A stretch of DNA of 39,918 nucleotides from Propionibacteriaceae bacterium (GTDB lineage: Bacteria; Actinomycetota; Actinomycetes; Propionibacteriales; Propionibacteriaceae): assembly GCA_009780915.1 (NCBI GenBank), contig WQZD01000024.1:1-39918 (forward strand), written 5' to 3'. The translations under genes were made by a program, and so were the position numbers. The notes below the pieces were generated by a model that saw only the letters and a list, made by a program, of their open reading frames with translations, was not told the origin of the DNA and searched no databases. Position 1 is the stretch's first letter. Each line of letters opens with the position of its first letter. Shown piece by piece: positions 8,020 through 19,100 of the stretch.

Positions 8020-9735
8020 TTATGCGGGGTACGCGATGGAGGTGATCCGCGAGCCGAAATGGTTCCAGTACCCGTCCTGGTAGGACCACACGCTCCCATT
8101 GTCGTCCAAGACGACGATCTGGGGGCTGGTGCTGGTCGTCCGCGTGGTCATCTCGACTGGGGTCCACGCCTGGGGCAGGCCCCACTCATCCATCTCCAGA
8201 CCGTCGATGTCGGTCAGGAAGACCCCGGTTGTGCCCAACACGAGCAGGGAGGACGGCCCGAGCCATGCCACGTCCACAGGCTTGAGCAGGTTCCCCTCCC
8301 ACGTCAGCCTGATGGGTTTCCAGGCGGTGATCGCAGCCGGGACGTCGCCGTCGTACGTGATCAGTGCGACCCCCACCTCCGTGCGAGGACCATCCGGGGC
8401 GTCGACCTGACGCACCAGGGCGATCCGGTGGCCGTCGGGCGAGACCTGGAACCCTTGAATGTCGGTGGCCTCGATCTGGGAGGCGTCCACAGAGACGACG
8501 GCGTCGGGCGAAAGCATGGACACCGTGACCTGGCCCTGATCGCTGGACACGACCCACACGTTGTCATGGAGATCGAACTGCGGCCTGAGCAGACCGGGCG
8601 CCGCCAGCCTGGTCGTGGGCGGATCCTGGGTGATGGGCCCGACCAGCACTCCATCGTCGGTCACGGCCGCGATCTGGTCACCGTCGGAGTTCATCGCCAG
8701 TGAGTGGATGGTACGGGCGGTGGCGCCCCAGTCTCCGAGCACAGGCGTCACATCGTTGCCCGTCATCGTCGCGACGCTCCCGTCCTGGACCACGGCGAGG
8801 GTCTTGCCCGACCCGATGGGGATCGTGTCATAGGTGTTGGCCACTCCGATGGGCAACGACCCGTCGGCTGCGGCCCCTTGGAGGATGACGAGCCGAGTGT
8901 CGCACAGCAGGCGCACGCGGCTCACCCCGGCCATGTCTCGCATGGTCGCGGCGACCTCGACGGCGAGTCGGGTGGCATCGGCCACACCCGGGTCGCCCCC
9001 GGGGCACGACAGTGGCACGTCGGCCACCCCTTGGGCGGACAGAGACACGTCCTCGCCACCCCAGGCGACCCCGCGCTGGGGTTGGTCGTCGGCGACGGGG
9101 TCCAGCCAGGTGGACGGCCCGTCGACCACCAGACGCGCGGCCGTGGTCCGGTCCCAGGCCCCCCGCTGGACGTATCTCGGGTCGGGGATGAGAGTGGTCC
9201 CCGAGGTGGGGAAGAAATAGGTGTCGATGCGCATGAAGGTCTGGCTGAAGACGTACTGCGACAGGGCGAGCCCTGGAGGAGGACTCGAGATGCGCAACTC
9301 GCCGTTCTCGACCATCATGGCGAAGTCGTGGTTCCACATCGTCTCCTCCGAGCCGTGGAACGAGCCGTCGGCGTCCAGGTAGCCGATCAGAGGGGCCGAC
9401 ATGTTGACAAGATTCCCCGTGACCCGCGGGGTAGCGCCGCTGGCGTAGATGAGGACCTGCGAGTCGGGCTTCCAGTCCTGGGCCGCCTGGCGGGTCAGGT
9501 ACTCCCGCGCCGTGGCGTAGTCGAGGCTCGACATGGCCGTCAGGAAACCTCGGATGATCATGGACGCGGAGGCGCCCATGGGCGGCGGGTTGGGTTGGAT
9601 GGTCACCCCTCCCGTGCCTCCCATGTCCGCGGGCCGTGGCTGCGCCACGACCGGTCCGCTCGTGGGCAGTGTGGCGCACCCCGCGCCGACGAGAAGCACG
9701 ACGGCGCACACAAGGACTCTCAACCACTTGGTCAT
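8020..9735 (-). CDS. lpqB: Lipoprotein LpqB
   Basis: A 571-residue secreted lipoprotein, the conserved partner of the MtrAB system. The signal peptide is MTKWLRVLVC then AVVLLVGAGC, with the lipidated cysteine predicted at C20; the -3 position is Gly rather than the usual Leu. A GerMN-like domain follows in the first half and a beta-propeller-like region in the second. LpqB interacts with the MtrB sensor domain in mycobacteria and affects envelope and cell division. The ATG at 9735 overlaps the mtrB stop (ATGA) and follows GAGGAGCAGGT. The downstream comF gene begins 53 bases after the TAA stop. Confidence 0.93.
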   Translation of the reverse strand: MTKWLRVLVCAVVLLVGAGCATLPTSGPVVAQPRPADMGGTGGVTIQPNPPPMGASASMIIRGFLTAMSSLDYATAREYLTRQAAQDWKPDSQVLIYASGATPRVTGNLVNMSAPLIGYLDADGSFHGSEETMWNHDFAMMVENGELRISSPPPGLALSQYVFSQTFMRIDTYFFPTSGTTLIPDPRYVQRGAWDRTTAARLVVDGPSTWLDPVADDQPQRGVAWGGEDVSLSAQGVADVPLSCPGGDPGVADATRLAVEVAATMRDMAGVSRVRLLCDTRLVILQGAAADGSLPIGVANTYDTIPIGSGKTLAVVQDGSVATMTGNDVTPVLGDWGATARTIHSLAMNSDGDQIAAVTDDGVLVGPITQDPPTTRLAAPGLLRPQFDLHDNVWVVSSDQGQVTVSMLSPDAVVSVDASQIEATDIQGFQVSPDGHRIALVRQVDAPDGPRTEVGVALITYDGDVPAAITAWKPIRLTWEGNLLKPVDVAWLGPSSLLVLGTTGVFLTDIDGLEMDEWGLPQAWTPVEMTTRTTSTSPQIVVLDDNGSVWSYQDGYWNHFGSRITSIAYPA

Positions 9736-11315
9736 ACCTGCTCCTCGTCCATGTCTCCCGCGTCGGGGGGAACCAAGGGGATCGGCGAATGGGTCACCAC
9801 GACGTCGTCCATCCGCGGCAGCACCACGCGGAACTGGGCGCCCTGCCCCGGGCGTCCCCACGCATGGATCCACCCCTGGTGCAACCGGACGTCTTCCTGC
9901 GAGATGGACAGCCCCAGTCCCGTGCCGCCGATGTGACGGGCACGGGCGGGGTCGGCCCGCCAGAACCGGTTGAACAGTTGCTTGCCCTGGTCGAGGGTGA
10001 ACCCGACCCCGTGGTCCCTGACGGCGAACGCCACCACGGTGTCGTCGTGCGCGATCCTCACGTCGATGGGCTTGCCCTCCCCATGCTCGATGGCATTGGA
10101 GAGCAGGTTTCGGATCAGACGCGACACGCGACGGGTGTCGACCCAGGCCGTGCACGGGCCGTCGCTGACGAGCCGAAGCTCGGCGCCGGTGGTCGCGGCG
10201 AGGTCCTGGAGCGCCTCGATCTCCCCTTCGACCAGGTCGACCAGGTCCGCCTCCTCGACGTTCAAGATGGCCACACCGGCGTCGAAGCGGGAGATCTCCA
10301 GCAGATCCGCCAGAAGGGCCTCGAACCTGTTGACCTCTTTGTGGAGCAACTCCACGGACTTGGCCTCCACCTCCGGAAGGCACAGGCGCTTGTCATAGAG
10401 CACGTCAGCGGCCATACGCACCGTGGTCAACGGGGTGCGCAACTCATGGGAGACGTCCGAGACGAATCTCTGCTGGATGCGCGACAATTGTTCGAGTTGG
10501 CTGATCCTCTGTTGCAACTGGGTGGCCATGTGGTTCATCGACACCGCGAGTTGGGAGAAGTCGTCCGTCCCGCGCACGGGCATCAACTGGGTCAACTCCC
10601 CGTTCGCCAGTTTCTCGGCCGCCCGTGTGGCGACCCTCAGGGGGCGCAGGGTCTGGCGCGAGACCGCGTACGCCACCGCACCGATCCCGATGAGGACGAG
10701 CATCCCGGAGAAGCTGACCGCCGTGCGCACGATGCTCAGGGTCCTCTGCTCTTGCTCCAACGAGAAGACGAAGTAGACCTGGAACTGGTCCCGGTCCGCT
10801 CCCCCGCCCGACATCTGGGCGGCCACCACCAATCCGGGACCCATGGAGCCGTCGGTGAACACCACCTTGGTGGGGACACGATGGATGCTCTGCGGATCGG
10901 CGAGCACGGACGAGCGGATCGACGCCGGGATGACCGAGGAGTCGAAGTTCGCCGTCGAGAAGGTGCCGACGAGGGTCACGAACTGGACCTGGTATCTCCC
11001 TGAGGTGCTCCCGCGTTGGATGGCCGAGGTGACGATGCCCAACAACGCGTCGGAGTTCGCGTAGTCGTACCCGGCCGATCTCATCTGCTGCTCGATCTCG
11101 AACATGGCCTCGGTGGAATCGGTGAAAGCCGACTCCTGGGAATTGGAGACGACCCCTTCGGTGACTCCGTACAACAGCAGGTACCCTGCGATCGTGAGGA
11201 CGATGAGAGTCCCCACGACGGCCGAGGTCACGACCCTCATCGGCAAGGATGATTTCCATGCCCGTACCGGGGTCGCGAGCCAATGCCGGAACTTGAGCGA
11301 GTCGATCTCAGCCAC
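9732..11315 (-). CDS. mtrB: Two-component sensor histidine kinase MtrB
   Basis: About 527 residues. Two transmembrane helices (about 27-50 and 198-219) enclose an extracytoplasmic sensor domain of about 145 residues. A HAMP linker, the HisKA box with phospho-accepting H290 (VSDVSHELRTPL), and an HATPase domain with NLLSNAIEHG (N box), DHGVGF (G1) and GGTGLGLSI (G2) follow. It phosphorylates MtrA, and the pair controls cell-wall hydrolases, division and osmotic response in actinobacteria. Start: GTG at 11315 overlaps the mtrA end by 8 bases; GTG at 11336 is an equally open alternative, adding seven residues. The ribosome site is weak, suggesting translational coupling to mtrA. Confidence 0.94.
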   Translation of the reverse strand: MAEIDSLKFRHWLATPVRAWKSSLPMRVVTSAVVGTLIVLTIAGYLLLYGVTEGVVSNSQESAFTDSTEAMFEIEQQMRSAGYDYANSDALLGIVTSAIQRGSTSGRYQVQFVTLVGTFSTANFDSSVIPASIRSSVLADPQSIHRVPTKVVFTDGSMGPGLVVAAQMSGGGADRDQFQVYFVFSLEQEQRTLSIVRTAVSFSGMLVLIGIGAVAYAVSRQTLRPLRVATRAAEKLANGELTQLMPVRGTDDFSQLAVSMNHMATQLQQRISQLEQLSRIQQRFVSDVSHELRTPLTTVRMAADVLYDKRLCLPEVEAKSVELLHKEVNRFEALLADLLEISRFDAGVAILNVEEADLVDLVEGEIEALQDLAATTGAELRLVSDGPCTAWVDTRRVSRLIRNLLSNAIEHGEGKPIDVRIAHDDTVVAFAVRDHGVGFTLDQGKQLFNRFWRADPARARHIGGTGLGLSISQEDVRLHQGWIHAWGRPGQGAQFRVVLPRMDDVVVTHSPIPLVPPDAGDMDEEQV

Positions 11316-11994
11316 TGGCCCGGTACCCCACACCACGCACAGTGACGACGATCTCGGGGTTGTCAGGGTCTTTCTCGATCTTGGCCCTCAGTCGTTGGAT
11401 GTGGACGTTCACCAAGCGGGTGTCCGCGGGGTTCTGATACCCCCAGACCTGTTTGAGCAACTGCTCGCGAGTGAAGACATGTTTCGGCTGTCGGGCCAAG
11501 GCGAGGAGCAGGTCGAACTCCAGAGGGGTGACGTTGACGATCTGACCCGCTTTGCGCACCTGATGGGACTCGACCTCGATCGCCAGGTCTGCGATCTTCA
11601 GGGTCTCGATCTCGCTGGAGGACAGCCTGCGCAGACGGGTGCGCACCCTCGCCACGAGCTCGCGCGGAGCGAAGGGCTTGGCCACGTAGTCGTCGGCGCC
11701 TGCTTCGAGGCCCTTGACCACGTCGTTGGTGTCCGACTTGGCCGTCAACATCACGATGGGGACCCCGGACTCCAGGCGGATGTCGCGACAGATGTCCACC
11801 CCGCCTCTGCCGGGCAGCATCAGGTCGAGCAGGACGAGGTCGGGTTTCTCGGCTCGGAAGGCGTCCACCGCCATGTCCCCGCGCGAGCACCATGCGGTGT
11901 CGAAACCCTCCTGGCGCAAGACGATCTGGAGCATCTCAGCCAGGGACGCGTCGTCGTCGACGACGAGCACTTTGCCTTCTGTCGAATCGGTCAC
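11308..11994 (-). CDS. mtrA: Response regulator MtrA
   Basis: A 228-residue OmpR/PhoB-type response regulator. The receiver domain (about 8-120) has the acidic pocket VVDDD, the phospho-acceptor D57 in LLDLMLPG, the conserved Thr/Ser (MLTAKSD) and the switch Lys (AKPF). The winged-helix DNA-binding domain is at about 130-226. The GTG at 11994 is chosen over the ATG at 12018 because AAGGAGG lies at the right distance before it and the product begins at the conserved residues. The gene starts 42 bases after gatB, with only weak promoter sequence (TAACGT at 12017-12022, minus strand), so it may be transcribed partly from the gat operon. Confidence 0.96.
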   Translation of the reverse strand: MTDSTEGKVLVVDDDASLAEMLQIVLRQEGFDTAWCSRGDMAVDAFRAEKPDLVLLDLMLPGRGGVDICRDIRLESGVPIVMLTAKSDTNDVVKGLEAGADDYVAKPFAPRELVARVRTRLRRLSSSEIETLKIADLAIEVESHQVRKAGQIVNVTPLEFDLLLALARQPKHVFTREQLLKQVWGYQNPADTRLVNVHIQRLRAKIEKDPDNPEIVVTVRGVGYRASG

Positions 11995-12036
11995 ACCGTC
12001 CTCCTTGCCATGGGTCACGTTACACCCTCCCCAACC

Positions 12037-13542
12037 CTAGTTCCCCTCGGTCAAGGTCTCCAGGATGAGCTCGCGCACTTTGGCCGCGTCAGCCTTCCCG
12101 GACATCCGTCCCATCACGGCGCCGATGAGAGCCCCGACCGCTTGGACCTTCCCGTCGCGGATCTTGGCGGCCACATCCGGGTTGTCGGCGATCACGGCGT
12201 CGACGGCCTCCTGCAGGGCTGACGTGTCGGCGACCATGGCCAGCCCGCGGGACTCGACGATCGCCCGTGGGGCCCCGTCGCCGGCGAGCACCGCTTCGAA
12301 GACCTGACGTGCCACCTTGTCGTTGATCAATCCCTCGTCGACCAACTCCTGGACCTGCGCGACCTGCGCGCCGGTGATCGGCAGCTCGTCGAGGCCTAGA
12401 CCGTCGGCGTTGGCCCGACGGGTCAGTTCCGTCATCCACCACTTCGCCGCTGCCTGGGGGGAGCACCCCGCCTCGATGGTGGCCTCGATGAGATCCACCG
12501 CCTGGGCCGCGACCGCGTCGCGCATCTGGTTCTCCGTGAACCCCCACGCCTCACGCAGGGCGGCGCGCCGCATGGTGGGGTTGAGCGGAATGGTCGCACG
12601 CAACTCGTCGACCCACGTCCGCGACGGCGCCACGGGGACGAGGTCGGGCTCGGGGAAGTACCGATAGTCCTCCGCCTGCTCCTTGGACCGGCCCGCGGAG
12701 GTGTACGCCCCGTCCTCGTGCCAGTGGCGGGTCTCTTGCGTGACGGTCCCGCCGCGCGCGAGGATGGCCCCCTGGCGGCAGATCTCGTACCTCAGGGCCT
12801 TCGCGATCGAACGCAAAGAGTTCACGTTCTTCGTCTCCGTGCGGGTGCCCAACGTGGTCGAGCCCTTGGGCATCAACGAGACGTTGGCGTCGCACCGCAG
12901 GGAGCCCTGCTCCATGCGCACGTCGGAGACTCCCAGTGCGCGGATCATGTCACGCAAGAAGGTGACGTACGCGCGTGCCACCTCGGGCGCCGCCGCGCCG
13001 GTGCCCATCACAGGCCGGGTCACGATCTCGATCAGCGGAACGCCCGCACGGTTGTAGTCCATCAGGGAGTACGCCGCGCCGGTGATGCGCCCGGTGGAGC
13101 TTCCGCGGTGGACCGACTTGCCCGCGTCCTCCTCCATGTGGGCGCGCTCGATGGGGATGGTGTACGTCTGTTGGTCGACCTCGATGTCCACGCTCCCGTC
13201 GAAGCAGAGAGGCTCGTCGTACTGGGAGGTCTGGAAGTTCTTCGTCATGTCGGGGTAGAAGTAGTTCTTCCGGGCGAAGCGGCACCAGTCGGCGATGGAG
13301 CAGTTGAGGGCCAAGCCGATCCTGATGGCCGACTCGACCGCCTTCGCGTTGACGACCGGCAGGGCGCCGGGCAGGCCCAGGCACACCGGGCAGGTCTGAG
13401 AGTTGGGCTCGGCGCCGAACGCGGTCGAGCAGGAGCAGAACATCTTGGACGCTGTGTTCAACTCCACATGGACCTCCAGGCCCAGCACAGGCTCGTACAG
13501 GTCCATGACCTCGTCGAAGTCCATCAATTCGTCCATGCTCAT
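12037..13542 (-). CDS. gatB: Asp-tRNA(Asn)/Glu-tRNA(Gln) amidotransferase subunit B
   Basis: A 501-residue subunit of GatCAB that phosphorylates the misacylated Glu-tRNA(Gln) or Asp-tRNA(Asn) and uses GatA-derived ammonia to amidate it. The N-terminal kinase-like domain has the zinc cysteines C36, C38, C51 and C54 and the motif LGLPGALPV. The tail domain (about 350-501) is the helical GatB/YqeY region that contacts tRNA. The ATG at 13542 overlaps the gatA stop (ATGA) and has AGGAGG seven bases upstream. A frame extending further left on this strand is antisense-free but lies within gatA and is not used. Confidence 0.97.
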   Translation of the reverse strand: MSMDELMDFDEVMDLYEPVLGLEVHVELNTASKMFCSCSTAFGAEPNSQTCPVCLGLPGALPVVNAKAVESAIRIGLALNCSIADWCRFARKNYFYPDMTKNFQTSQYDEPLCFDGSVDIEVDQQTYTIPIERAHMEEDAGKSVHRGSSTGRITGAAYSLMDYNRAGVPLIEIVTRPVMGTGAAAPEVARAYVTFLRDMIRALGVSDVRMEQGSLRCDANVSLMPKGSTTLGTRTETKNVNSLRSIAKALRYEICRQGAILARGGTVTQETRHWHEDGAYTSAGRSKEQAEDYRYFPEPDLVPVAPSRTWVDELRATIPLNPTMRRAALREAWGFTENQMRDAVAAQAVDLIEATIEAGCSPQAAAKWWMTELTRRANADGLGLDELPITGAQVAQVQELVDEGLINDKVARQVFEAVLAGDGAPRAIVESRGLAMVADTSALQEAVDAVIADNPDVAAKIRDGKVQAVGALIGAVMGRMSGKADAAKVRELILETLTEGN

Positions 13543-15041
13543 CGCACACCCTCCTGGGAAATCTGGTCGAGTAGCGGTCCTCCCCACCTGGCCTGGAGGC
13601 TGGCCTCCAGCACGGCGCCGACCTGGTAGAGCAGGTCGTCGCGCATGGGCGGGGCCATGACCTGGACCCCCACGGGGAGTCCGTCCTCCGGCGCCAGTCC
13701 TGCCGGGAAGGAGGCGGCCGCGTTCCCCGCCAGGTTGGAGGGGATGGTGCACAGGTCCGCCTTGTACATGGCCATCGGGTCGTCGACCCGTTCGCCCAGT
13801 CGGAAAGCCGTGGTCGGCGTCGTGGGCGACACCAGGACGTCCACCTTCTCGAAGGCGGCGGTGAAATCCTGGATGATCAGGGTGCGCACTTTCTGGGCCG
13901 ACCCGTAGTAGGCGTCGTAGTACCCGCTCGACAAGGCGTAAGTGCCCAGGATGATGCGGCGCTTGGTCTCCGCGCCGAGCCCGGCGCCACGGCTGAGCCT
14001 CATCACCTGCTCCACCGACCTCGTCCCGTCGTCGCCGACCCGATGCCCGTACCTCATCGCGTCGAAACGCGCCAGGTTGCTCGACACCTCCGACGGCATG
14101 ATCAGGTAATAGGCCCCCAAGGCCACCGGGAAGTGAGGGCAGGACACCTCCACGATCTCGGCGCCCGCGTCGGCGAGCGTCTCGACGGCCTCGGCGAACC
14201 GACGTTCCACGCCAGGCGCGTATCCGTCGCCGCCGAACTCCTTGACGATGCCGATCCTCATCCCCGTCACGTCGCAGCGACGCGCCGCCGAGACCACGTC
14301 GGGACCCGGCAGGTCGATGGACGTCGAGTCGCGCGGGTCGTGGCCGGACATCACCTGATGCAGCAGCGCCGCGTCGAGGACGGTCCTCGCGCACGGTCCG
14401 GGCTGGTCCAGCGACGAGGCCATGGCGATCAGCCCGTAGCGAGAGGACGACCCGTACGTCGGCTTGACGCCGACGGTGCCCGTCACGGCCGCCGGTTGGC
14501 GGATCGACCCCCCGGTGTCGGAGCCGATGGTCACGGGCACCTCGAAGGCGGCCAGGGCGGCCGCCGATCCCCCACCGGACCCGCCCGGGACCCGGTCGAG
14601 GTCCCAGGGGTTGTGTGTGGGGCCGTACGCGGAGTTCTCCGTGGAGGAGCCCATCGCGAACTCGTCCATGTTGGTCTTGCCGATGACGACCATGTCGGCG
14701 TCGAGGAGCCGTTGGACGACAGTGGCCGTGTACGGCGGTCGCCACCCTTCGAGGATCTTCGATCCCGCCGTGGTGGGCGTGTCGACCAGGGTGAAGGCGT
14801 CCTTCACCCCCACGGGGACCCCGGCCAGGGGGCTCAACGGTTCGCCTGCGGCTCTCTTCTGGTCGACCCGACGCGCCGCGTCCAGGGCGCGTTCGGCGTC
14901 GACGTGCAGGAAGGCGTGGACCTGCGGATCGACCGCGGCGACACGGTCCAGGTGCGCCTTCGTGACCTCTTCGCTGGACGCCTCGCCGGAGGCGATCAGT
15001 CCGGCCAGGTCAGTGGCGCTCATTCTCGTCCAGACCGTCAT
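13539..15041 (-). CDS. gatA: Asp-tRNA(Asn)/Glu-tRNA(Gln) amidotransferase subunit A
   Basis: A 500-residue amidase-signature enzyme that releases ammonia from glutamine and channels it to GatB. The Ser-cisSer-Lys triad is K80 (GVPVGVKD), S155 ([10 protein letters not shown]) and S179 ([11 protein letters not shown]). The family-typical length and the [20 protein letters not shown] stretch confirm the assignment. The ATG at 15041 overlaps the gatC stop (ATGA), with AGGAGG seven bases upstream; M7 is a weaker alternative. Confidence 0.97.
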   Translation of the reverse strand: MTVWTRMSATDLAGLIASGEASSEEVTKAHLDRVAAVDPQVHAFLHVDAERALDAARRVDQKRAAGEPLSPLAGVPVGVKDAFTLVDTPTTAGSKILEGWRPPYTATVVQRLLDADMVVIGKTNMDEFAMGSSTENSAYGPTHNPWDLDRVPGGSGGGSAAALAAFEVPVTIGSDTGGSIRQPAAVTGTVGVKPTYGSSSRYGLIAMASSLDQPGPCARTVLDAALLHQVMSGHDPRDSTSIDLPGPDVVSAARRCDVTGMRIGIVKEFGGDGYAPGVERRFAEAVETLADAGAEIVEVSCPHFPVALGAYYLIMPSEVSSNLARFDAMRYGHRVGDDGTRSVEQVMRLSRGAGLGAETKRRIILGTYALSSGYYDAYYGSAQKVRTLIIQDFTAAFEKVDVLVSPTTPTTAFRLGERVDDPMAMYKADLCTIPSNLAGNAAASFPAGLAPEDGLPVGVQVMAPPMRDDLLYQVGAVLEASLQARWGGPLLDQISQEGVR

Positions 15042-15337
15042 TCGTCTTCCTCCTGGAGGATGCGGGGCACACGGATGCGCTCGTCTTCTGTGGCGGGGGC
15101 CATGGCCAGCACCGCGTCGACGGGCAGGGAGGGTTTGACCTCGTCGGCTCGCATGACATTGGTCAGGGCGAGCGCATGGGAAGTGGGCGCCACATCGGCG
15201 CTGGCGACCTGGCTCACCGCTGCCACGGCGTCGAGGATCGTGTCGAGTTGCCCGGCGGTGTGCGCCAACTCCTCGTCAGTCATCTCGATGCGCGCCAAGG
15301 CTGCGAGTCTGGCCACGTCTGCATGGGTCAAGGCCAC
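15038..15337 (-). CDS. gatC: Asp-tRNA(Asn)/Glu-tRNA(Gln) amidotransferase subunit C
   Basis: A 99-residue stabilising subunit that wraps between GatA and GatB. The N-terminal two-helix segment ([20 protein letters not shown]) and the C-terminal Pro/Arg segment ending [11 protein letters not shown] are typical. It begins with GTG; GGAG lies eight bases upstream. It is the first gene of gatC-gatA-gatB, each overlapping the next by four bases. Confidence 0.94.
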   Translation of the reverse strand: MALTHADVARLAALARIEMTDEELAHTAGQLDTILDAVAAVSQVASADVAPTSHALALTNVMRADEVKPSLPVDAVLAMAPATEDERIRVPRILQEEDE

Positions 15338-15373
15338 GGGGAAACTCCATCGATCAGGTGAATTGCTGACTTG

Positions 15374-15379
15374 ATTCTA
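15374..15379 (-). promoter_or_regulatory. Probable -10 box of the gat operon
   Basis: On the minus strand TAGAAT lies about 37 bases before the gatC GTG. No clear -35 is visible at the expected distance (CGAGAG at 17 bases). Confidence 0.45.
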
Positions 15380-15490
15380 GTGCAGCCCGATCCACCCTCT
15401 CGACGACGGTTGCGACGGAGGGTCGCGGCGACGACCCCTCCATCTGCGGACCGACGCTTGTGTCAGGCAGGTGAAAGCGGGGAAGTGGAC

Positions 15491-15496
15491 TAGGGT
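15491..15496 (+). promoter_or_regulatory. -10 box of a probable leaderless promoter
   Basis: TAGGGT ends seven bases before the GTG at 15503, so transcription should begin at or next to the start codon. This TAnnnT-to-start spacing is the hallmark of leaderless actinobacterial genes. There is no Shine-Dalgarno sequence. Confidence 0.55.
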
Positions 15497-15502
15497 GGAT
15501 GT

Positions 15503-16171
15503 GTGAGCCCATCTCGTACACACACGTCTACGTCGTCCACCTCTTTCGTGGAGGCGTACTTCACCGACACGGACCACGCCGCCCTCGCGCGTCGGGCCTC
15601 TTTCGATCTCGGCATCGAACCCGTGACCCCCGCCGCCGCGCACACGCTGACGCTTCTGACGCACGCCATCAACGCCAAGGCCGTCATCGAGATCGGCACC
15701 GGGGCGGGAGTGTCCTCCCTGGCCTTCTTCGCCGGCATGGCCGAGGACGGGGTCCTCACCACCGTGGACTGCGAGGCGGAGCACCAGATGGTCGCCCGCG
15801 AGGTGTTGAAGGACGCCGGCATCCGCCACACCCGGTACAGGCTCATCACCGGCGAGGCCCTGTCCATCCTGCCGAAGCTGCGCGCGGGAGCGTACGACGT
15901 GGTCTTCATCGACGCCGAGTTCCTGGAGTACCCCGAGTACTTGGAAGAGGGGCTGAGGTGCGTGCGCCCCGGCGGACTCGTGATCCTCTACCACGCCCTG
16001 CTGTCAGGGCGGGTGGCCAACGACGCCGATGTCGAGGACGACACCATGATCATCCGCGACACGTTGGAGGCGGCCCGCAATCTGGACGGCCTGACCACTG
16101 CGCTGATCCCCGTCGGCGACGGCTTGCTGGTGTGCTCCACCGCCCGTCTCGGCGCGATCACGGGGAGTTGA
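15503..16171 (+). CDS. SAM-dependent O-methyltransferase
   Basis: A 222-residue class I methyltransferase of the small O-methyltransferase (caffeoyl-CoA/catechol-type, Rv1220c-like) family. The SAM-binding glycine loop is E63-IGTGAG (63-69); an acidic residue after beta-2 (TVDCEAE) and the metal/substrate region FIDAEFLEYPEYLEEGLR follow. In most relatives the third motif is DxxK/DA(D)K; here it is DAEF, so the metal site may differ. The start is the GTG at 15503, preceded by a leaderless promoter. Its last 14 bases overlap the convergent lhr gene. Mycobacterial homologues lie near sigE; no such link is seen here and the substrate is unknown. Confidence 0.85.
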   Translation: MSPSRTHTSTSSTSFVEAYFTDTDHAALARRASFDLGIEPVTPAAAHTLTLLTHAINAKAVIEIGTGAGVSSLAFFAGMAEDGVLTTVDCEAEHQMVAREVLKDAGIRHTRYRLITGEALSILPKLRAGAYDVVFIDAEFLEYPEYLEEGLRCVRPGGLVILYHALLSGRVANDADVEDDTMIIRDTLEAARNLDGLTTALIPVGDGLLVCSTARLGAITGS

Positions 16172-19100
16172 TCCTCCCCCGACGACGGAACCCTTGCGGG
16201 ATCATGGTAAAACCGGCCGCTTCCAGGGCTGGTGTCCATGATCGGGCGTGGAGCGCCGGATCCTGGTTGATCCGCGTGATGGTGATCGTGTCCAACCGGC
16301 GGCGATCGACCCAGTCGCCGAGCATCGCCAACGCCGATCCGACGGCTTCCATGTCGGCGCCGAAGCTGACGACGGTATGACTGCCCCTTTCGAGGTACAC
16401 CACCGGGCTTCCATCGTCGAGGACGACGAGCGCCCCCGGTGAGCGCGAGGGGCGGTGACCCTGGGATGCCGGCCAGACCATGGCGGCGCCCCACGGATTG
16501 GCCGGATCGCAGGCGGCCACGACGGTCATGCCCGCGTCGGCCTGGTCCCGGAGCCGGTCCACGGCGCCGGGAACCGCGAACTGCGCCCCTCCCAGCCCGT
16601 CGACGAAGTAGCCCCGCCGGACCTGTGCCTGGCCCTCCATGGCCGTGAGGACACGGTAGGCGTCCATGAAGGTCGGCGTCATCGCCTCGGAGAGGATGCT
16701 CCCCCGCGTGAGGATCCCGTACCGGGTCAGCTCCAGGGCGACGGCGTCCACCAGGCGGACCGTGGCCGGTCTGGGATCGTCGGGAACGGCGAACCACCGC
16801 GCCCGGGACGTGGTCGGCCAGGACGTGACGCGCCGCACGACCCGACGAGGCGACGGGGTGTGGGGACGACGGAGGGCGCCCGCGCCGCGGGAACGGTCGC
16901 GGACCGGCACGAGGGTGTCCGAGGAGACCAACCCGGCCCAGACGAGCTCCCAGACGGCGGTGAGGGCCTGTGCGGCGTCCATGTCGTCGCCCGCGAGATC
17001 CGCCGCGGTCCAGGCGCCTCCTCCGGCGAGACGAGAGTAGACCTGCTGGGCGTGGTGGGTCAGGCTGGCCAGGTCTGGAGGCGGCGTCACCGGCGCCATG
17101 TCTGCGGGCCACAGGCAGATCCATCCATCGGCTGATCCGATGCTGCCCTGGCCGGTCCATGTCACCTGCGAGGAGAGCATGGCCTGATCGAGCATGCCTG
17201 GCTCGTAGTCGAGGACACGACCGGGCAGGATCACCGACTCCAGCATGGACGCCGGGAGGGGATACCCCGCCAGTTGCTCGACGGCGGCCATGAGCGCTTC
17301 GGCGCCGCGCCCGGGACGGTCGAGGTCCATCCACCGGGCCAGGAAGGAGGCGAATCTGGACTGCTCGACTGGCTGGACCTTGGCTCTCAGGGCCATGACA
17401 GCGCGTCTACGCACGCGGGCCGCCGTCTCGGACCAGATGTACCCGTGCTCGCCGTCGCCGAGGAACCTGCCCTTCTCCACCTGCCCCGCGTCGACCAACG
17501 CTTCCAGTGACATCCGAACCTGGTCGGGGTCGACCCCGTAGCGCCCGCAGATCTGGTCGACAGTGACGACGCCGTGATGGCGCACCCAACGGCTCGTCAG
17601 CCGACGGACGCTGGCGGGCGTCGCCATGGAGTCGAGCAGGGGCCGGTCATCGCTCACCGCCAGCATCGCGACTCCCGCCACGAGGACTTCGACCACCCGT
17701 CCTGTCTCGACCAATCTCGACACCCAGGACGCGGGATCCTGGGCGGATCGTCGGACGACCTCCTCTCGCGTCAGCGGTCCGAGGCTGCGGAGGAGATCCC
17801 ACACGGCTTCCTCGCTGGAGGCTCGATGCCCGCGTGAGCGCCGTTGGAGGATGTCCTCGATCTCAGCCAGGGCGTCCACGTCGAGCCCGGCGCCCGCGCC
17901 CGCGCCCACCAGGCTCGCCAACAGAGCGGGATCGACCTGGCTGGCCACGGCAGCCCTCTCGGCCAGGGGCTGGTCGTCGTCGTAGAGGAAGGCGCCGGTG
18001 TATCCGAACAGCACGGCGGAGGCGAATGGCGACGGCGTCGGCGTCGTCACCTCCACCACCCGCGTGCGGCCCGAGGCGATGTCGCGCATCAGCCCTCGAA
18101 GGCTCTCCATATCGAAGACGTCGTCGAGACATTCGCGCATCGCCTCCGCGATGATCGGGAAATCGGGGTAGTTCGACGCCACGCCCAAGAGCTGTGCCGA
18201 CCGCAGTCTCTGCTGCCACAAGGGGGAACGCTTGCCGGGATCGCGTCGTGGCAGCAGGAGCGCCCGTGCCGCGCATTGCCGGAAACGGGCCGCGAACATC
18301 GACGTGGTCCACATCTGTCGCGCCACGATGGCGTCGATCTGGTCGGGGTCGATCCCCAACAGGCGCCCGATACGGGGATCGTCGACTTCCCCGAGGCGGA
18401 AGACGATGCCGTCGTCGGTGACGAAGACACGCAGGTCCTCCCCCGTCCCTCCCGGGGCCTCCTCCCGGAGGCGATGCTGGACGGCGATGGCCCACGGCTG
18501 AAGGACCCCCCGACCCAGCGCGGCATGGACGCACACCCTCCACGCGCCCACCTCGTCTCGATTCGCCTCCACGAGGATGGCGCCCCCGTCGGGGACGACC
18601 CGCGTGGCGGTTCTCTGGTCGGCCACATAGGACACCAGGTTCCGTGTCGCCCACTCGTCCAGCCCCGACCGTCCGAAAGCCTCCTCGTGTGCCGGGAGGA
18701 CGCCGGACGCCGTGGGGCAATCGTCGACGCACGTCTCCATCGCCGCCACGAGACGCTGGATCTGACGCCCGACCGTGACCGAGCGGGAGAGTTGGTCCCC
18801 CCGCCAGAAGGGCATGCGTCCCGTCTGGCCGGGGGCCGGCGTGACGAGCACCTGGTTCGCGTCGATCCGGTCGATCCTCCACGCCGTGGTCCCCAAGGTG
18901 AAGACGTCTCCCACCCGAGACTCGTTGACCATCTCCTCGTCCAACTCTCCCACCCGACGGCTGACGGCGTGTTTCGAGGAGCCCGTCGACTGCGTGCCGG
19001 TGATGAAGACGCCGTACAAACCCCGGTCGGGGATGGTGCCGCCCGAGGTGGTCACGAGTCGGCGCGTGCCCGGCCGGGCGACGAGGGTGTCGGCTTCCCG

